A model generated the notes under the pieces. The model made no database searches. It was not told the origin of the DNA and saw only the letters and a program-made list of their open reading frames with translations. 64,000 bases of DNA, taken from Elusimicrobiota bacterium. Its GTDB lineage: Bacteria; Elusimicrobiota; Elusimicrobia; UBA1565; UBA9628. The position numbers were made by a program, and so were the translations under genes. The stretch covers positions 3,686,437-3,750,436 of the forward strand of contig CP096137.1 in assembly GCA_023213235.1 (NCBI GenBank). Direction: 5' to 3'. Of this stretch, positions 62,332 through 64,000 are shown piece after piece (the stretch's first letter is position 1; each line of letters begins with the position of its first letter).

Positions 62332-64000
62332 AACATGCAGCGCCGACCTCGCACGGGACCCCATTCTTCCGGCCGCCACAGCGTCCCTACAGGTCGATTA
62401 ACATTGCTCTCGATTTGGATGATCCCGACGCGCTCTCCACTTATGTCCCAACGGCTAAGTCAGTCGCGGTCTTCCGTCAAATTCTCGATGGTCTCCGGGA
62501 CGGTCGCCAGGATCGAGCCAGCGCGGTCGTAGCTCCTTACGGCAGCGGAAAGTCGTCCCTACTCCTTCTTCTGCAGGTGGCGCTCGAGCAGAGGCCGCAG
62601 TGGGCGGGCGTTCTCGGGCGGATCCGTAACCGCGTTGCGCAAATCGAGCCTGGTGTTGCGGAGGCCTTAGTCAGAACGACGCGGGCGACCAAGCAGCTGG
62701 TCGTTTCTCTCTCGGGCCATACGGGTCCGCTTAAGGACTGCTATAAGGACGCGATTGTGGCAGCGATGGAGCGCGCAAAAATTGAAGTTCGAATATCTCA
62801 GGGAAAACGTGGGCGACCGGCCACGAACGAATTCCGTTTTGAGATCGCATCCCTTGGGGACGACTTGGCTGTTCTTGTCGCAGCCCTGCGGGAGAGAGGG
62901 TATGATGGCCTATTCTTCATACACGACGAATTCGGAAAGGTTCTAGAGAATTCCGCGGTTGGCGGGGCGTCCCAGGATCTTTTCTTCGTGCAGAGCTTGG
63001 CGGAGGTCTGCAATCGTCCCAAGAAGGCGGACGTCAACCTACTTCTTTCTCTTCATCAGGGCTTTTCTCAATACGCGAACAAGCTGCCGGCTCACGTCAG
63101 GGCAGAATGGACCAAGGTCGAAGGTCGTTTTCGACAGATTGCGTTCATCGAAGATAGCGAGCAGGTTTATGAGCTCATCTCGCTTGCCGTAGAGTCCGTC
63201 CGATCCGAGCGCTTTAAAGAAATTGAGCGACGTGTAACGGATTCCGCCGCGGCGCATGCCCTCGCAGCAAAGCGAACCCCCTTCTTTGCCAAGCTCTCTG
63301 CACCAGACAAGTTGTCGCGGTTCCTGAGCGCTGCGTTTCCCCTGGATCCCGGCGCGTTATTCGTTCTCCCGCGCCTTTCTGCGCGCCTCGCTCAGAACGA
63401 GCGAACGCTGTTCCATTTCCTTCTTGGATCGGACCAGACTTGCCTTGTTCCCATGCTAGAAGATCGGCTGCCGACTGGAAGCGACCTGCGCCATGTTCGT
63501 GTCGCCGACCTGTTCGACTACTTCGCGGACCTTATGCGCCAGGACACGGGCACGGGGGGACCTACAAGCGATGGGTAGAGGTTACGGCTTCCTTGCAAAG
63601 GACGACCGATCCGCTCGAGAGTGAGATCCTAAAGACAGTTGGTATTTTGAGTCTTGTCTCGCACGAAGCGGGAGTCCCGCTCAATGAGGAAGTGCTGACC
63701 CTTTGTCTTGGTGGGCTTGGTGACGAGCGCAAGGGCGCGATACGCAAGGCACTGGGACGGCTTACGTCGCGAAAGGCGTTACTCTTCCGCAAGCACACCG
63801 ATGAATTCCGAATTTGGGAAGGCTCTGACGTTGACCTCCAATCGTTGGTGCGCCAGCGGATGGCTGAAAAGGATGCGCATTTCCATCCGATTCCGTTCCT
63901 CCAAAAACACTTTAGGGCCGCTTACGTTTCCGCTCGCCGATACAATGACGACAATGCGATAAATCGCTTCTTCGAGGGCCACTTCTGCACGGTGCCGGAG
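62328..64000 (+). CDS. P-loop ATPase, SspC candidate (one frameshift; runs off window)
   Basis: At least 557 residues visible. SAVVAPYGSGKSSLLLLLQV is Walker A (GSGKS), GYDGLFFIHDEFGKVLENSA is Walker B (hhhhDE), and VNLLLSLHQGFSQYANKLPA fits a sensor-type segment. The frame closes early at 63578, but adding one G to G6 at 63554-63559 restores YKRWVEVTASLQRTTDPLES and a winged-helix-like stretch LNEEVLTLCLGGLGDERKGA up to the window edge. Its position after DUF4007 matches SspC in SspBCD operons; the sulfur-transfer gene (SspD) would be expected next, outside the window. Confidence 0.7.

Noticed and set aside
1..64000. CRISPR array, rRNA genes or insertion-sequence transposase
   Set aside because: No regularly spaced repeats, no rRNA-like stretches and no transposase motif found; the Lys/Gly repeats at 56070-56120 are coding, not CRISPR.

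Overview
This 64 kb window is chromosomal DNA of a high-GC (roughly two thirds G+C by eye) Gram-negative bacterium. A PilQ-type secretin, a TolC-family protein, an outer-membrane barrel candidate, a heptose-bisphosphatase-like GmhB and diaminopimelate synthesis genes all point to a diderm with DAP peptidoglycan. I cannot fix the phylum from sequence alone; an uncultured lineage such as Elusimicrobiota is a low-confidence guess. Many genes are split by single-base frameshifts, about 37 in all. Almost all sit in short homopolymers, and nearly all need one missing base restored, so I read them as consensus errors rather than pseudogenes. I report such genes as one spanning CDS and give the break point.

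Layout. (1) 1-7.9 kb: the 3' part of a secretin, an O-antigen-ligase-like polymerase, two tandem YfhO-like membrane proteins and a flippase-like membrane protein, mostly overlapping by 4 nt. (2) 7.9-24.7 kb: a surface-glycan locus with two methyltransferases, a GT4, several GT2 enzymes, a Wzx-like flippase, AsnB, a DegT/StrS-fold PLP enzyme with His in place of the catalytic Lys, an SDR epimerase and a second ligase/polymerase with a TPR tail. MarC and an HEAGH membrane protein are embedded in it. (3) 24.7-29.7 kb: glutathione peroxidase, a molybdopterin oxidoreductase, GmhB, a secreted HEAGH metalloprotease and a YqcI/YcgG-DUF1989 pair. (4) 29.7-40.7 kb, minus strand: a long, tightly packed run with a response regulator, a barrel protein, a PPi-type phosphofructokinase, a HAMP protein, TolC, a patatin, a TPR protein, DapF, DapA, a POT peptide transporter, a GNAT protein and a polysaccharide deacetylase. 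(5) 40.7-47.8 kb: a nucleotidyltransferase/antitoxin pair, DnaE, a Nudix hydrolase, and a cyclic-nucleotide-binding protein next to a patatin (a split NTE-like pair). (6) 47.8-58.2 kb: secreted hypotheticals, a PrcB-like protein, TldD, a GAF histidine kinase, a decayed Doc/AbrB module, a HEAT-repeat protein, a chain of tiny proteins and an ACE-like M2 peptidase. (7) 58.2-64 kb: visibly lower-GC DNA around a tRNA-Ser.

The most interesting part is the last region. Beside tRNA-Ser(UGA) lie a small HNH-like protein, then a divergent locus. One arm encodes a DUF262 protein overlapping a Hanks-type Ser/Thr kinase. The other encodes a MerR-like HTH protein, a DUF4007 protein (the domain of SspB) and a P-loop ATPase that runs off the window (an SspC candidate). 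This looks like a variant of the SspBCD-SspE phosphorothioation defence family, in which the usual DUF262-DUF1524 effector may be replaced by a DUF262 protein plus a kinase.

Regulation. Several genes have a TAnnnT -10 box only 6-9 nt before the start codon, suggesting leaderless or near-leaderless mRNAs. Two genes share a 34-bp promoter-bearing inverted repeat. No intergenic gap exceeds about 120 bases.
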